19,810 nt of DNA, taken from an uncultured Oscillospiraceae bacterium. GTDB taxonomy: Bacteria > Bacillota > Clostridia > Oscillospirales > Oscillospiraceae. The notes beneath the pieces were generated by a model. The model saw only the letters and a list, made by a program, of their open reading frames with translations, was not told where the DNA came from and made no database searches. Positions within the stretch are counted from its first letter, which is position 1. The number at the start of each line of letters is the position of its first letter. Positions 1 to 7,773 of the stretch are shown one piece after another. The position numbers and the translations under genes are program-made. The stretch spans positions 1 through 19,810 of the forward strand of contig CAKUHV010000023.1 in the NCBI GenBank assembly GCA_934659445.1, written 5' to 3'.

Positions 1-718
1 TCTCAATAGAGGGCAGGGCCTTGCCGTTGAGGATGGCCACCTGGATCTCACGGCCCTTGATATACTGCTCGATGACCACCCGGCCGCCCAGCTTGACGCT
101 CTCCTCCAGGGCATGGCGCAGTTCCGCCTTGTCGTCGGCGATGAACACGCCGATGGAGGAGCCGCTGTCCACGGGCTTGACCACGGCGGGCAGAGCGGTC
201 TCTTTCACCAGCTGCTCCAGATCGGCCCCAACGAGATCCACCCGCCGCCACTGGGGGGTGACCACCTTGTCGGCCACCAGCCGCTTGGTCATGTCCTTGT
301 CCATAGCGATGGCGGAGGACAGATAGCCGGAGCCGGTATAGGGCACGCCCAGCAGATCCAGGGCGGCCTGAATACGGCCATCCTCGCCGCAGGCCCCGTG
401 CAGGCCCAGATAGACCACGTCCGCCTGCTTGCACAGCTCCAGCACCCCGGGCCCGATGGCGGAGGGGTCCTTCCACCGCCGGCTGGCCCGTACCTGCTCC
501 AGATTGGGGGCCTGACGGCCCACCTTTTTGAAGGAATCCGGAATAGGGGCGCTGAACAGTTCCTCCACCTCTCCGTTATAGTCCTCCAGACCGAAAAACA
601 GGTCTACAAGGGCCACCTGATGGCCCCGGTCCCGCAGGGCCTGACACACCTTGGAGCCGGAGGACAGGGACACATTTCGTTCCGGGCTGAGTCCGCCCGC
701 CAATACTACGATCTTCAT
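1..718 (-). CDS. ddl: D-alanine--D-alanine ligase, N-terminal part (cut by window start)
   Basis: ATP-grasp enzyme that joins two D-alanines for the peptidoglycan stem peptide in the cytoplasm. The frame runs from ATG at 718 and stays open to the window edge, giving about 239 N-terminal residues; family members are usually 300-370 aa, so the C-terminal third is missing. Seen: an early PERNVSLSSG segment (substrate-binding N-domain), LHGACGEDGRIQAAL followed by GVPYTGSGYLSSAIAMDK (family signature), then PAVVKPVDSGSSIGV (ATP-grasp lysine and Gly-rich loop). A GAGGTG ribosome site lies upstream of the ATG. The omega-loop residue that separates D-Ala-D-Ala from D-Ala-D-Lac ligases lies beyond the edge, so substrate class cannot be read here; ordinary Ddl is the default. 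It has its own promoter and follows the upp terminator. Confidence 0.93.
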   Translation of the reverse strand, partial: MKIVVLAGGLSPERNVSLSSGSKVCQALRDRGHQVALVDLFFGLEDYNGEVEELFSAPIPDSFKKVGRQAPNLEQVRASRRWKDPSAIGPGVLELCKQADVVYLGLHGACGEDGRIQAALDLLGVPYTGSGYLSSAIAMDKDMTKRLVADKVVTPQWRRVDLVGADLEQLVKETALPAVVKPVDSGSSIGVFIADDKAELRHALEESVKLGGRVVIEQYIKGREIQVAILNGKALPSIE

Positions 719-778
719 ATACAACACCTCATATTCGGCTGAATGGTTACACCACGACATTTTATACGTTAGCAATAT

Positions 779-807
779 ATTTTAGCACATCCGGGCAGAA
801 TACTCAA
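779..807 (-). promoter_or_regulatory. Sigma-A promoter for ddl
   Basis: On the minus strand a TTGAGT -35 box (802-807) is separated by 17 nt from a TAAAAT -10 box (779-784). The predicted start near 772 gives a leader of about 55 nt before the ddl ATG. It sits just after the upp terminator, so ddl is probably its own transcription unit. Confidence 0.65.
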
Positions 808-830
808 TATATTCCGGCCCTTTTCCCCAG

Positions 831-868
831 AAAAAAGAGGATCTGAACCGAAGGTTCAGATCCTCTTT
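831..868 (-). terminator. Intrinsic terminator of the tsaE-tsaB-upp operon
   Basis: A perfect 16-bp inverted repeat (834-849 with 853-868) with a 3-nt loop. Read on the minus strand, the stem runs straight into a six-U tract (836-831). It lies 17 bp past the upp stop codon. Confidence 0.9.
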
Positions 869-884
869 GATGTACATCTGATCT

Positions 885-1526
885 TTACTTGGTGCCGAAG
901 ATCCGGTCGCCTGCGTCGCCCAGCCCGGGGACGATATAGCCGTGTTCGTTCAGGCACTTGTCCACCGCGCCGGCGTAGATCTCCACATCGGGGTGCTTCT
1001 CCTGAATGTAGTTGATGCCCTCGGGCGCGGCCACCAGCACCATCAGCTTGATGTTCTTGCAGCCCCGCTTCTTCATCTCCTCGATGGCGGCGTCGGCACT
1101 GCCCCCGGTGGCCAGCATGGGGTCCACGATCATGATGTCCCGCTCGGCAATATCCTTGGGCATCTTGCAGAAATAGACGTGGGGCTCCAGCGTCTCCTCA
1201 TCCCGGAACATACCGATGTGGCCCACCCGGGCGGAGGGGATCATCCGCAGCACGCCGTCCACCAGACCAAGACCGGCCCGCAGGATGGGGACAACGGCGA
1301 TTTTCTTGCCTGCCAGCGTGGGCATCTCGGCCTTGCAGATGGGGGTCTCGATCACTTTGGTGGTCATGGGCAGATCCCGGGTGGCTTCGTAGGTGATGAG
1401 CATCCCGATCTCGGACACCAGCTCGCGGAAATCCTTCACGCTGGTGTTCTTGTCCCGCATGATGGTCAGCTTGTGGGCCACCAGAGGGTGATCCATGACA
1501 TGAACTTTGCCGTTGTTTTTATACAT
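885..1526 (-). CDS. upp: Uracil phosphoribosyltransferase
   Basis: Pyrimidine salvage enzyme: uracil plus PRPP gives UMP and pyrophosphate in the cytosol. The 213-aa product matches the usual length of about 208-210. Seen: the type I PRTase PRPP-binding loop [18 protein letters not shown], the [12 protein letters not shown] segment, and the C-terminal [19 protein letters not shown] that forms the uracil pocket in this family. I chose ATG 1526 because AAGGGGA precedes it and homologues begin near this point; the frame extends upstream to 1574 only by running through tsaB. The start overlaps the last 8 nt of tsaB, so translation is probably coupled. A strong terminator follows the stop. Confidence 0.96.
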   Translation of the reverse strand: MYKNNGKVHVMDHPLVAHKLTIMRDKNTSVKDFRELVSEIGMLITYEATRDLPMTTKVIETPICKAEMPTLAGKKIAVVPILRAGLGLVDGVLRMIPSARVGHIGMFRDEETLEPHVYFCKMPKDIAERDIMIVDPMLATGGSADAAIEEMKKRGCKNIKLMVLVAAPEGINYIQEKHPDVEIYAGAVDKCLNEHGYIVPGLGDAGDRIFGTK

Positions 1527-2259
1527 TCTGTTTGTCCCCTTCCAAAATATCAGATGATCCTTGCTCTTTCGCAAGCCGCTCCCGTTCTGCCTGGGACAGC
1601 CGGTGGTACGCCGGGGCCAGCTGGCCCCCTTTGACCAGTCCGCCCTGTCGGGCGAGCCGCTCCGCCGCCATGGCCACCCCTACCGCCGACTGCATCCGCA
1701 GGTGGGACGGGGCCAGCTCCAGACCGGGCGTCTGTTCCGAAAGAGTATTATAGCACAGCTGAGCTCCGTCTCCAACGACTATTTTTCGATTTGTGTAATT
1801 TTTTAGCTCCTCTCCCAGCTGCGCCAGCGAGATAGCCCGATCCGGGCACAGGCGCTCCAGCCGATCCCCTCTGGCCAGGAACAGGGCGTTGTACACCTGC
1901 CTGCGCCGTGCGTCCATGGCACAGACGATTACCGCCCCCTCCATATGGGCCAGGGGCCAGGCCATGGACTCCAGCGTGGAGCAGGGGGCGCAGTCCTTAT
2001 CCTCTACCCAGGCCAGTCCCTTGGCGGCTGCCACCCCGATGCGCAGTCCGGTAAAGGAGCCCGGCCCCGCCGCCACTGCGATCACATCCGCCTCCGGCAG
2101 AGCATGGCCGCTGCCTTCCAGCATTCCGTTCACCATGGGCAGCAGGGTGCGGCTGTGGGTCAGGCCGCTGTTCTGATAGCTCTGGGCCAGGACCGTTCCA
2201 TCCTCCCAAAGGGCCGCCGAGCAGGCGGCCGCCGACGATTCAATGGCAAGTATCCTCAT
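1519..2259 (-). CDS. tsaB: tRNA threonylcarbamoyladenosine biosynthesis protein TsaB
   Basis: TsaB (YeaZ) is the catalytically inactive ASKHA-fold partner of TsaD in making t6A37 on ANN-decoding tRNAs. 246 aa from ATG 2259. Seen: the opening [17 protein letters not shown], the [10 protein letters not shown] segment, and [21 protein letters not shown], the family hallmark. The ATG overlaps the tsaE stop as ATGA, which decides the start and implies translational coupling. The C-terminus overlaps upp by 8 nt. In many Firmicutes tsaB is followed by rimI and tsaD; here upp follows instead, so TsaD must be encoded elsewhere. Confidence 0.94.
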   Translation of the reverse strand: MRILAIESSAAACSAALWEDGTVLAQSYQNSGLTHSRTLLPMVNGMLEGSGHALPEADVIAVAAGPGSFTGLRIGVAAAKGLAWVEDKDCAPCSTLESMAWPLAHMEGAVIVCAMDARRRQVYNALFLARGDRLERLCPDRAISLAQLGEELKNYTNRKIVVGDGAQLCYNTLSEQTPGLELAPSHLRMQSAVGVAMAAERLARQGGLVKGGQLAPAYHRLSQAERERLAKEQGSSDILEGDKQNV

Positions 2260-2681
2260 AGCTCGATCCCCTCGATCCCGATCACTCTCTGACTGTCTGA
2301 CTCTCCCCTGCGAATATCCACTTTGATATAGGGCTGCTCCAGGGCTCCCTGGGCGTTTTCGCTCCACTCCACAGCACATACGCCCTCCCGGGCCAGATAA
2401 TCCTCCCAGCCGATGTCGAACAGCTCGTCGGCCCCGCCCAGGCGGTACAGATCGAAGTGGAACAGGGGCAGCCGCCCCCCCTGGTATTCATTCACAATGT
2501 TAAAGGTCGGGCTGGTCACCCGGTCTGTGATCCCCAGCCCCTGTGCCAGCCCCCGGGTAAAGGCGGTCTTCCCCGCCCCCAGGTCGCCGGTGTAGGCCAC
2601 CACAGCTCCGGGGCTGAGGATCTCCCCCAGTCTCCGTCCCAGCGCCTGCGTCTCTTCCTCGTTTTGCGTCAAAAACTCCAT
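2256..2681 (-). CDS. tsaE: tRNA threonylcarbamoyladenosine biosynthesis ATPase TsaE
   Basis: TsaE (YjeE) is the small P-loop ATPase of the t6A complex with TsaB and TsaD. 141 aa, close to the family norm of about 150. Seen: Walker [12 protein letters not shown] near residue 32, then [12 protein letters not shown] and LFHFDLYRL, all family signatures, and the AVEWSE motif. ATG 2681 is preferred because AAGGCGG lies upstream and the N-terminus then begins [10 protein letters not shown] as expected; the open frame reaches 2768 but those residues do not look like the family. First gene of a three-gene operon, with a 4-nt ATGA overlap into tsaB. Confidence 0.95.
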   Translation of the reverse strand: MEFLTQNEEETQALGRRLGEILSPGAVVAYTGDLGAGKTAFTRGLAQGLGITDRVTSPTFNIVNEYQGGRLPLFHFDLYRLGGADELFDIGWEDYLAREGVCAVEWSENAQGALEQPYIKVDIRRGESDSQRVIGIEGIEL

Positions 2682-2736
2682 ATCCGATCCGCCTTCATTT
2701 TCCAAGCACTCCCGGTCCTGCTGCGGGCAGGCAGTG

Positions 2737-2759
2737 CCGCTCCCCCTCAGGAGGAGCGG
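2737..2759 (-). other. Hairpin in the tsaE 5' leader
   Basis: A 7-bp inverted repeat (2737-2743 with 2753-2759) in the roughly 110-nt leader of tsaE. No U tract follows on the minus strand, so it is not a terminator. Function unknown; it may simply stabilise the leader. Confidence 0.4.
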
Positions 2760-2797
2760 GATAGACAAACCGGGCGTCTTAAAAAAGTATTCAAGGA

Positions 2798-2806
2798 ATT
2801 ATAACA
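2798..2806 (-). promoter_or_regulatory. Extended -10 promoter for tsaE operon
   Basis: The minus strand reads TGTTATAAT, with consensus -10 TATAAT at 2798-2803 and an upstream TG dinucleotide. No good -35 box at 16-18 nt, so this would be an extended -10 promoter. It is divergent from the rodA promoter, whose boxes lie only about 15-45 bp away. Confidence 0.55.
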
Positions 2807-2815
2807 CACTTATGG

Positions 2816-2844
2816 TTTACGATTCTACAAAAAAGTGTTAGAAT
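2816..2844 (+). promoter_or_regulatory. Sigma-A promoter for rodA
   Basis: TTTACG at 2816-2821, 17-nt spacer, TAGAAT at 2839-2844 with a TG extension. Predicted start near 2851. Because the -10 box overlaps the GTG at 2835, that codon cannot be the translation start of this transcript, which supports the GTG at 2880. Confidence 0.55.
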
Positions 2845-2879
2845 ATTCGTGCAAATTTCTTTCCGATCGAGGTGATGTC

Positions 2880-4079
2880 GTGGAACTGCTGCTCTCTCCC
2901 CTGCGGGAATTCCGAAAAAAGGGCGATCTGATCCTGCTGCTGCTGTGTCTGCTGGCCAGCACCTTCGGGCTGGCCTTGATCTATTCCGCCACCCGATACA
3001 CCGGCCGCAACCGCTTTATTCTGGTCCAGGCTCTGGCTATCTGCATCGGCGTTGGGATCTACATCCTGCTGACCTTTGTGGATCTACAAAGCTTCACCGA
3101 GCGCCAGTGGAAGCTGCTGCTGGCCTTCAACATCATTTTCATCCTTCTGCTGCTCACCCCTCTGGGCACCGACCACAACTCCGGTAATCTGAACTGGCTG
3201 GCCCTGGACAAGATCATCCCCGGCTTTCCTCTGGACATCCAGCCCAACGAGATCGTCAAGCTTCCCTTTGTCCTTCTCCTCTCTCTCCAGATGGTCAAGA
3301 TCAAGGAGCGGGGAGCCGACATCAGCTCCATCCCCAGCGTGATGCAGATCGGCTGCCACGCCGCCATGATGCTGGGGCTGATCGCCGTGGTGTGCGGCGA
3401 CATGGGCATGTGCGTGGTCTACCTGCTGATCTTTGTCATCATGGCCTGGAGCGCCGGAGTGAAGGCCCGGTGGTTCCTCATCACCGGCGGACTGATCGTC
3501 GCCGCGGCGGTGATCCTGTGGCTGTTCGTCCTGCCGGACACCGCCCTTTGGGACACCAACTACATGGTCAAGCGCATCCGCGCCCTGCTGGACCACAGCT
3601 ACGACCCCCAGGGGGTGGGCTGGCAGCAAACCCGCTCTCTCATGGCTATCGGCGCCGGGCGCTTCACCGGTCAGGGGTATCTCCACGGGACGCGCACCCA
3701 ATCTCTGCTCAACGAGTCCCTCCCCGCCCGGCACACAGACTTTATCTTCGCCGTCTGCGGCGAGGAGTTGGGCACCGTGGGCTGCTGTCTGCTGCTGGCG
3801 GTCCTGGCCTCGATCATCCTGCGGTGCTTCTGGGTGGGGCTGCACGCCACCTCCCCCTTCTACGCCTATGTGTGCATCGGTATGGGCGGTATGCTGCTGA
3901 TCCAGATCGCCCTGAACGTGGGCATGTGCCTGTTCATCGCCCCCTGCATGGGGCTGACCCTCCCCTTCATCAGCTACGGCGGCTCCTCCATCATCACCCT
4001 GTTTGCTGCCATGGGCATAGTCTCCAGCGCCAAGGCGCAGACCCTCCCCAGCTGGCTGAGAGACCGGAACCGGATGTAA
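2880..4079 (+). CDS. rodA: RodA/FtsW-type SEDS peptidoglycan glycosyltransferase
   Basis: Polytopic membrane glycosyltransferase that polymerises lipid II with a partner class B PBP. About 399 aa with roughly ten hydrophobic segments, typical of the SEDS family. Seen: LPARHTDFIFAVCGEELG, whose Asp (about residue 287) matches the essential SEDS aspartate, the GQGYLHGTRTQ loop, and TLPFISYGGSSIITLFAAMGI near the C-terminus. I prefer GTG 2880 with AGGTGAT just upstream; a GTG at 2835 is in frame but overlaps the promoter. The early single-gene context and loop sequence suit RodA (elongation) more than FtsW; SpoVE or FtsW remains possible. Monocistronic, ended by the terminator shared with rnfB. 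Confidence 0.85.
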   Translation: MELLLSPLREFRKKGDLILLLLCLLASTFGLALIYSATRYTGRNRFILVQALAICIGVGIYILLTFVDLQSFTERQWKLLLAFNIIFILLLLTPLGTDHNSGNLNWLALDKIIPGFPLDIQPNEIVKLPFVLLLSLQMVKIKERGADISSIPSVMQIGCHAAMMLGLIAVVCGDMGMCVVYLLIFVIMAWSAGVKARWFLITGGLIVAAAVILWLFVLPDTALWDTNYMVKRIRALLDHSYDPQGVGWQQTRSLMAIGAGRFTGQGYLHGTRTQSLLNESLPARHTDFIFAVCGEELGTVGCCLLLAVLASIILRCFWVGLHATSPFYAYVCIGMGGMLLIQIALNVGMCLFIAPCMGLTLPFISYGGSSIITLFAAMGIVSSAKAQTLPSWLRDRNRM

Positions 4080-4113
4080 AAACAAGAATGCGCCCGCCGC
4101 AGCCTGTGCGGAC

Positions 4114-4151
4114 AAAAAAGTATCCCAGCCGTCAGGCCGGGATACTTTTTT
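4114..4151. terminator. Bidirectional terminator between rodA and rnfB
   Basis: Inverted repeat with outer arms AAAAAAGTATCCC and GGGATACTTTTTT plus an inner GCC/GGC pair around a GTCA loop. Both sides end in six T residues on their own transcript, so it can stop rodA (plus) and the Rnf operon (minus). It lies 34 bp after rodA and immediately beyond the rnfB stop. Confidence 0.9.
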
Positions 4152-4155
4152 GCTT

Positions 4156-4956
4156 TTACTGGTTGGCGGGGACGTGGATGACGCCCACGGGGCATTCCTT
4201 GACGCACAGCTGGCAGCCCACGCACTTGGACTGGTCGATGTGAGCCACGTTGTTCTCCACCGTGATGGCCTGCTTGGGGCAGGCCTTGGCGCACTTCATG
4301 CAGCCGATGCAGCCGGCGGTGCACTGCTTGCGGGTAACAGCGCCCTTCTCCTGGTTGCGGCACTGGACCACAGGCTTGCGCTTGTGCTCGGGGATAATGG
4401 AGATGACGGAGCCGGGGCAGACGGCAGCGCAGGCGCCGCAGCCGGTACACTTGGCGTAGTCCACCTTGGCGATGCCGTCCACAATGTGAATGGCGTCGAA
4501 GGCACAAGCCCGGGTACAGTCGCCGTAGCCCAGGCAGCTGAACTTGCACAGACCGTCGCCGCCGTACAGACCCTTGACAGACTGGCAGCTCTGGATGCCC
4601 TCGAAGGAGTAGCGCTTAGAGGTCTTGTCGCAGGTACCGGAGCACACCACAACGGCCTTCATAGGCACGGAGGAGCCGGCCTCAACGCCCATGATCTCGG
4701 CCACCGCAGCGGCGGCCTTGGCGCCGCCGGGCACGCACTTGTTCACGGCGTTGCCATCCTCCACCACGCTCTTGGCGTAGTCGGCGCAGCCAGCGCAGCC
4801 GCAGGCGCCGCAGTTGGCGCCGGGCAGGGCGGCGGTGATCTTCTCCACCCGCTCGTCCACGGGGACGTACATGAAGATGGACGCAGCCACCAGGATCACA
4901 GCGCCGATCAGGCCGATCACTGTGACCAGAAGAATTGCCATTACAATAGGATTCAT
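4156..4956 (-). CDS. rnfB: Rnf complex subunit RnfB (polyferredoxin)
   Basis: Iron-sulfur subunit of the Rnf ferredoxin:NAD+ oxidoreductase; takes electrons from reduced ferredoxin at the cytoplasmic face. 266 aa. Residues 1-28 form one membrane anchor. A 4Fe-4S site follows with Cys 49, 52, 57 and 74 in NCGACGCAGC...CVPGG. The rest is ferredoxin-like: Cys 137/141/147/151, 170/173/176/180, a cysteine-rich set at 212-226, and 245/248/251/255. GGGAGG lies 10 nt before ATG 4956. Last gene of the rnfCDGEAB operon, as usual in clostridia, 24 bp after rnfA. The number of clusters is inferred from cysteine spacing only. Confidence 0.96.
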   Translation of the reverse strand: MNPIVMAILLVTVIGLIGAVILVAASIFMYVPVDERVEKITAALPGANCGACGCAGCADYAKSVVEDGNAVNKCVPGGAKAAAAVAEIMGVEAGSSVPMKAVVVCSGTCDKTSKRYSFEGIQSCQSVKGLYGGDGLCKFSCLGYGDCTRACAFDAIHIVDGIAKVDYAKCTGCGACAAVCPGSVISIIPEHKRKPVVQCRNQEKGAVTRKQCTAGCIGCMKCAKACPKQAITVENNVAHIDQSKCVGCQLCVKECPVGVIHVPANQ

Positions 4957-4980
4957 ATTTCGTTACCTCCCATCAAACCG

Positions 4981-5601
4981 TCAAACGTGGAAAATAGCTT
5001 CCACGATGCCGCCGAAGCCCATGAAGGACAGGGAGGTAATGGCCGCGGAAACCAGGGTGATGGGCAGACCCTCGAAGCACTTGGGGGTAACGGCCTCCTC
5101 CACGCGGCGGCGAACGCCGGAGAACAGCACCATGGCCAGCAGGAAGCCCAGGCCGGCGCCGGCGGCACACACCACGCTCTCGATGAAGTTATAGCCGTTG
5201 TCGATGTTCAGAATGGTCACGCCCAGGATGGTGCAGTTGGTGGTGATCAGGGGCAGATACACACCCAGAGACTTGTACAGGGCGGGGATGAACTTCTTCA
5301 GGAAGTTCTCCAGCAGCTGCACCAGAATGGCGATGATCAGAATGAACACGATGGTCTGCAGATAGCCCATATCACGGCTGGTACCCTCAGACCCCGTAGG
5401 GGTCAGCAGGAACATCTGGATGGGCCAGGTGGCCGCAGTGGCCAGGACCATGACAAAGGTGACGGCCAGGGACATGCCCACGGCGCTGTCCAGCTTCTTG
5501 GACACGCCCAGGAAGGGGCAGATGCCCAGGAACTTGACCAGAACGTAGTTGTCCACCAGGATCATGGTGAAGAAAATGCTGGCGAGCTTCACAGCCATCA
5601 T
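4981..5601 (-). CDS. rnfA: Rnf complex membrane subunit RnfA
   Basis: Six-TM integral membrane subunit of Rnf, homologous to NqrE. RnfA and RnfE are inverted-topology paralogues, which in the known structures hold an intramembrane iron-sulfur cluster. 206 aa. Seen: DNYVLVKFLGICPFLGVSKK with the conserved cysteine at about residue 28, and LPLITTNCTILGV with the second cysteine in the centre. Two adjacent ATGs (5601 and 5598) are possible; the first overlaps the rnfE stop as ATGA, implying coupling. Overall family length and order fit well. Confidence 0.96.
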   Translation of the reverse strand: MMAVKLASIFFTMILVDNYVLVKFLGICPFLGVSKKLDSAVGMSLAVTFVMVLATAATWPIQMFLLTPTGSEGTSRDMGYLQTIVFILIIAILVQLLENFLKKFIPALYKSLGVYLPLITTNCTILGVTILNIDNGYNFIESVVCAAGAGLGFLLAMVLFSGVRRRVEEAVTPKCFEGLPITLVSAAITSLSFMGFGGIVEAIFHV

Positions 5602-6281
5602 TCAGCCCCCCCTTCCTCAGCAGCGGCGGGCTTGTTCTTCTTGGGACGGCTGGTCAGCCAGGTGGCTCCGGCCATCATCACACCAAACATGAAGAAACCG
5701 CCGGGCGCGCTGGTCATCAGAGAGAAGGAGTCGATGGACTCGGGGATGACGCGGATGGCGAAGTCGCTGCCCAGAGCGGGGATCAGGCTGCCCAGACCGG
5801 ACATCCAGGTGCCGGAGCCCAGGATCTCACGGATGGAGCCCATGATGGTCAGGGTCAGGGTGAAGCCCAGGCCCATACCGATGCCGTCCAGAGCGGAGTC
5901 GATCACGGTGTTCTTGTTGGCGAACATCTCGGCGCGGCCCAGAATGATGCAGTTCACCACGATCAGGGGCAGATACACGCCCAGAGCCTTATCCAGGTCG
6001 GGCACATAGGCCTTGACGATCATCTGCACCACGGACACGAAGCCGGCGATCAGGGTGATGTAGCAGGGGATACGCACCTGGTCGGGGATGACCTTCCGCA
6101 GGGCGGAGATGGCCATGTTGGAGCACAGGAGCACGAAGGTGGCAGCCAGGCCCATACCGATGCCGTTGGCAGCCATAGTGGTCACGGCCAGGGTGGGACA
6201 GGTGCCCAGGACGAGACGCAGAGAGGGGTTTTCGTTCAGAAGACCGTTGGTAAGGATGCTCAGTTTACTGTTTTTACTCAT
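5598..6281 (-). CDS. rnfE: Rnf complex membrane subunit RnfE
   Basis: Integral membrane subunit of Rnf, homologous to NqrD and paralogous to RnfA. 227 aa. Seen: NPSLRLVLGTCPTLAVT with the conserved Cys near residue 28 and LPLIVVNCIILGRAE with the second Cys. These cysteines match those that bind the intramembrane cluster in structurally known Rnf/Nqr. The C-terminal tail ends in a charged RPKKNKPAAAEEGGAE, likely cytoplasmic. It starts 17 bp after rnfG and overlaps rnfA by 4 nt. Confidence 0.96.
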   Translation of the reverse strand: MSKNSKLSILTNGLLNENPSLRLVLGTCPTLAVTTMAANGIGMGLAATFVLLCSNMAISALRKVIPDQVRIPCYITLIAGFVSVVQMIVKAYVPDLDKALGVYLPLIVVNCIILGRAEMFANKNTVIDSALDGIGMGLGFTLTLTIMGSIREILGSGTWMSGLGSLIPALGSDFAIRVIPESIDSFSLMTSAPGGFFMFGVMMAGATWLTSRPKKNKPAAAEEGGAE

Positions 6282-6298
6282 CTTGATTCACCCGCCTT

Positions 6299-6832
6299 TC
6301 AAGGGATCATATTGTAGGCTTCGATGGCGGCGTTTACCGCAGCGTTCAAAGCCTTGCTGGAGATGGTGGCGCCGGAATAGGCGTCCACATCGGTATTCAG
6401 GACCAGAGCCTTCTCGGCGGACAGGCCGGCATACTTCTCCCAGTAGGAGGGGCTGCTGGCCACGTTGCTGCCGATGCCCTTGGTCTCCTGATTGTCGGTG
6501 ACCTTCAGCTGGCGGATGGTGCCGTCGGGGGTAAAGGCGGTCATAACGGTCATGGTGCCGCCGTAGCCCTTGGCGGTGCTGGTGATGACCAAGCCCGCGC
6601 CGTTATTGGCGGTGTAGATGTCGGAGACGTTCTCCACCTCGATGCCGGTCACCTCGCTGAAATCATCGGCATCGGGCAGCAGCTCCATACGGGCCTGACG
6701 CTGAGCTTCCAGCGTGGCGGCCTCGATCACAGGCGCGGTGGCCGCATTGGTGGCGGCCAGAGCGGCGGTGACTACGATACAGATGGCGCACAGCACCACG
6801 ATCGGCTTAAATACCTTGTTCCAGTTGCTCAT
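6299..6832 (-). CDS. rnfG: Rnf complex flavoprotein subunit RnfG
   Basis: Membrane-anchored subunit carrying covalent FMN on the outer face of the membrane. 177 aa with one N-terminal TM helix (about 8-28) then an FMN-binding domain. The flavinylation motif YSGATISS is at 152-158, with Thr156 the expected acceptor for FMN added by ApbE (not in this window). Also seen: GYGGTMTVMTAF and NQETKGIGS, typical of the FMN_bind fold. The ATG overlaps the rnfD stop as ATGA. Confidence 0.95.
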   Translation of the reverse strand: MSNWNKVFKPIVVLCAICIVVTAALAATNAATAPVIEAATLEAQRQARMELLPDADDFSEVTGIEVENVSDIYTANNGAGLVITSTAKGYGGTMTVMTAFTPDGTIRQLKVTDNQETKGIGSNVASSPSYWEKYAGLSAEKALVLNTDVDAYSGATISSKALNAAVNAAIEAYNMIP

Positions 6833-7773
6833 TTCGCGGCACCTCCCTTTTTCACCTTGGCCACGCCCAGCAGCTCCTGCCGGGTCAGCACGTCGATGTA
6901 AGGCACCAGCAGGTTCATCAGCAGAATGGCGAAGGACACGCCCTCGTTCATAGTGCCCAGGAAGCGGATGGCGCAGGTCACGATACCCAGACCCAGGCCA
7001 AACACCAGCTTGCCCTTATTGGTGGTGGGAGAGGTGACATAGTCGGTGGCCATGAAGAAGGCGCCCAGCATCAGGCCGCCGGACAGCAGCTGATAGATGG
7101 GGTCCCTGCCGGCCAGCAGGCTGAGCACAGCCACGGTGCCCAGATAGGTGACGGGGATCACGGGGCTGATGACCTTGGTGGCGATCAGGTAGATGCCGCC
7201 CACCAGGATGGTCAGGGCGCAGGTCTCGCCCAGCACGCCGCCGTGGTTGCCCATGAGCAGAGTCAGATAGGTCTGAACGCCGCCCCCGGCCTGAGCGGCC
7301 AGAGGAGTGGCGGAGGCGAAGGCATCAATGGCGGAGGCGGGCTTGGGATAGGAGGCCATCTTGCTGGCAAAGCCCATAGCCAGAGCGATGCGGCCAACGA
7401 TGGCGGGGTTGGCGAAGTTATAGCCCAGACCGCCGAACAGCTGCTTGACGATCACGATGGCGATAAAGGCGCCCACGACCGCCATCCACCAGGGCAGAGT
7501 AGCGGGCAGATTGAAGGCCAGCAGCATACCGGTGACAACGGCGGAGAAATCGTCCACAGGGATCTCCCGGCCCATGAGCTTGCAGTAGCCGTACTCAAAC
7601 AGCACACAGGCGGCCACGGTGACCGCGGTGAGGATCAGAGCCTGAATGCCGAAGATGATCACAGAGGCGATCAGGGTGGGCACCATGGCGATGCAGACAC
7701 GCTGCATGATCTTCTGGGTGCTGTCGGGGCTGGTGATGTGAGGCGCGGCCGTTACGATGAGTTTGTTAGCCAT
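6829..7773 (-). CDS. rnfD: Rnf complex membrane flavoprotein subunit RnfD
   Basis: Polytopic subunit homologous to NqrB, carrying covalent FMN and proposed to take part in ion translocation. 314 aa from ATG 7773. Seen: APHITSPDSTQKIM at the N-terminus, GYNFANPAIVGRIAL, and ASATPLA at about 153-159, where Thr156 is the expected flavinylation site; the site reads S-A-T rather than the common G-A-T. The C-terminal half shows DYVTSPTTNKGKLVFGLGLG. A GTG at 7776 is also in frame, but ATG 7773 overlaps the rnfC stop as TGATG and has GGAGGT 9 nt upstream. Confidence 0.95.
   Translation of the reverse strand: MANKLIVTAAPHITSPDSTQKIMQRVCIAMVPTLIASVIIFGIQALILTAVTVAACVLFEYGYCKLMGREIPVDDFSAVVTGMLLAFNLPATLPWWMAVVGAFIAIVIVKQLFGGLGYNFANPAIVGRIALAMGFASKMASYPKPASAIDAFASATPLAAQAGGGVQTYLTLLMGNHGGVLGETCALTILVGGIYLIATKVISPVIPVTYLGTVAVLSLLAGRDPIYQLLSGGLMLGAFFMATDYVTSPTTNKGKLVFGLGLGIVTCAIRFLGTMNEGVSFAILLMNLLVPYIDVLTRQELLGVAKVKKGGAAK

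Noticed and set aside
2835..2880. GTG at 2835 as the rodA start
   Set aside because: It overlaps the -10 box of the only good promoter and lacks a ribosome site; GTG 2880 has AGGTGAT in front.
4150..6009. A 619-codon open frame on the plus strand
   Set aside because: Antisense to rnfB, rnfA and rnfE, which are certain from motifs and gene order; low-complexity Ala/Gly/His composition.
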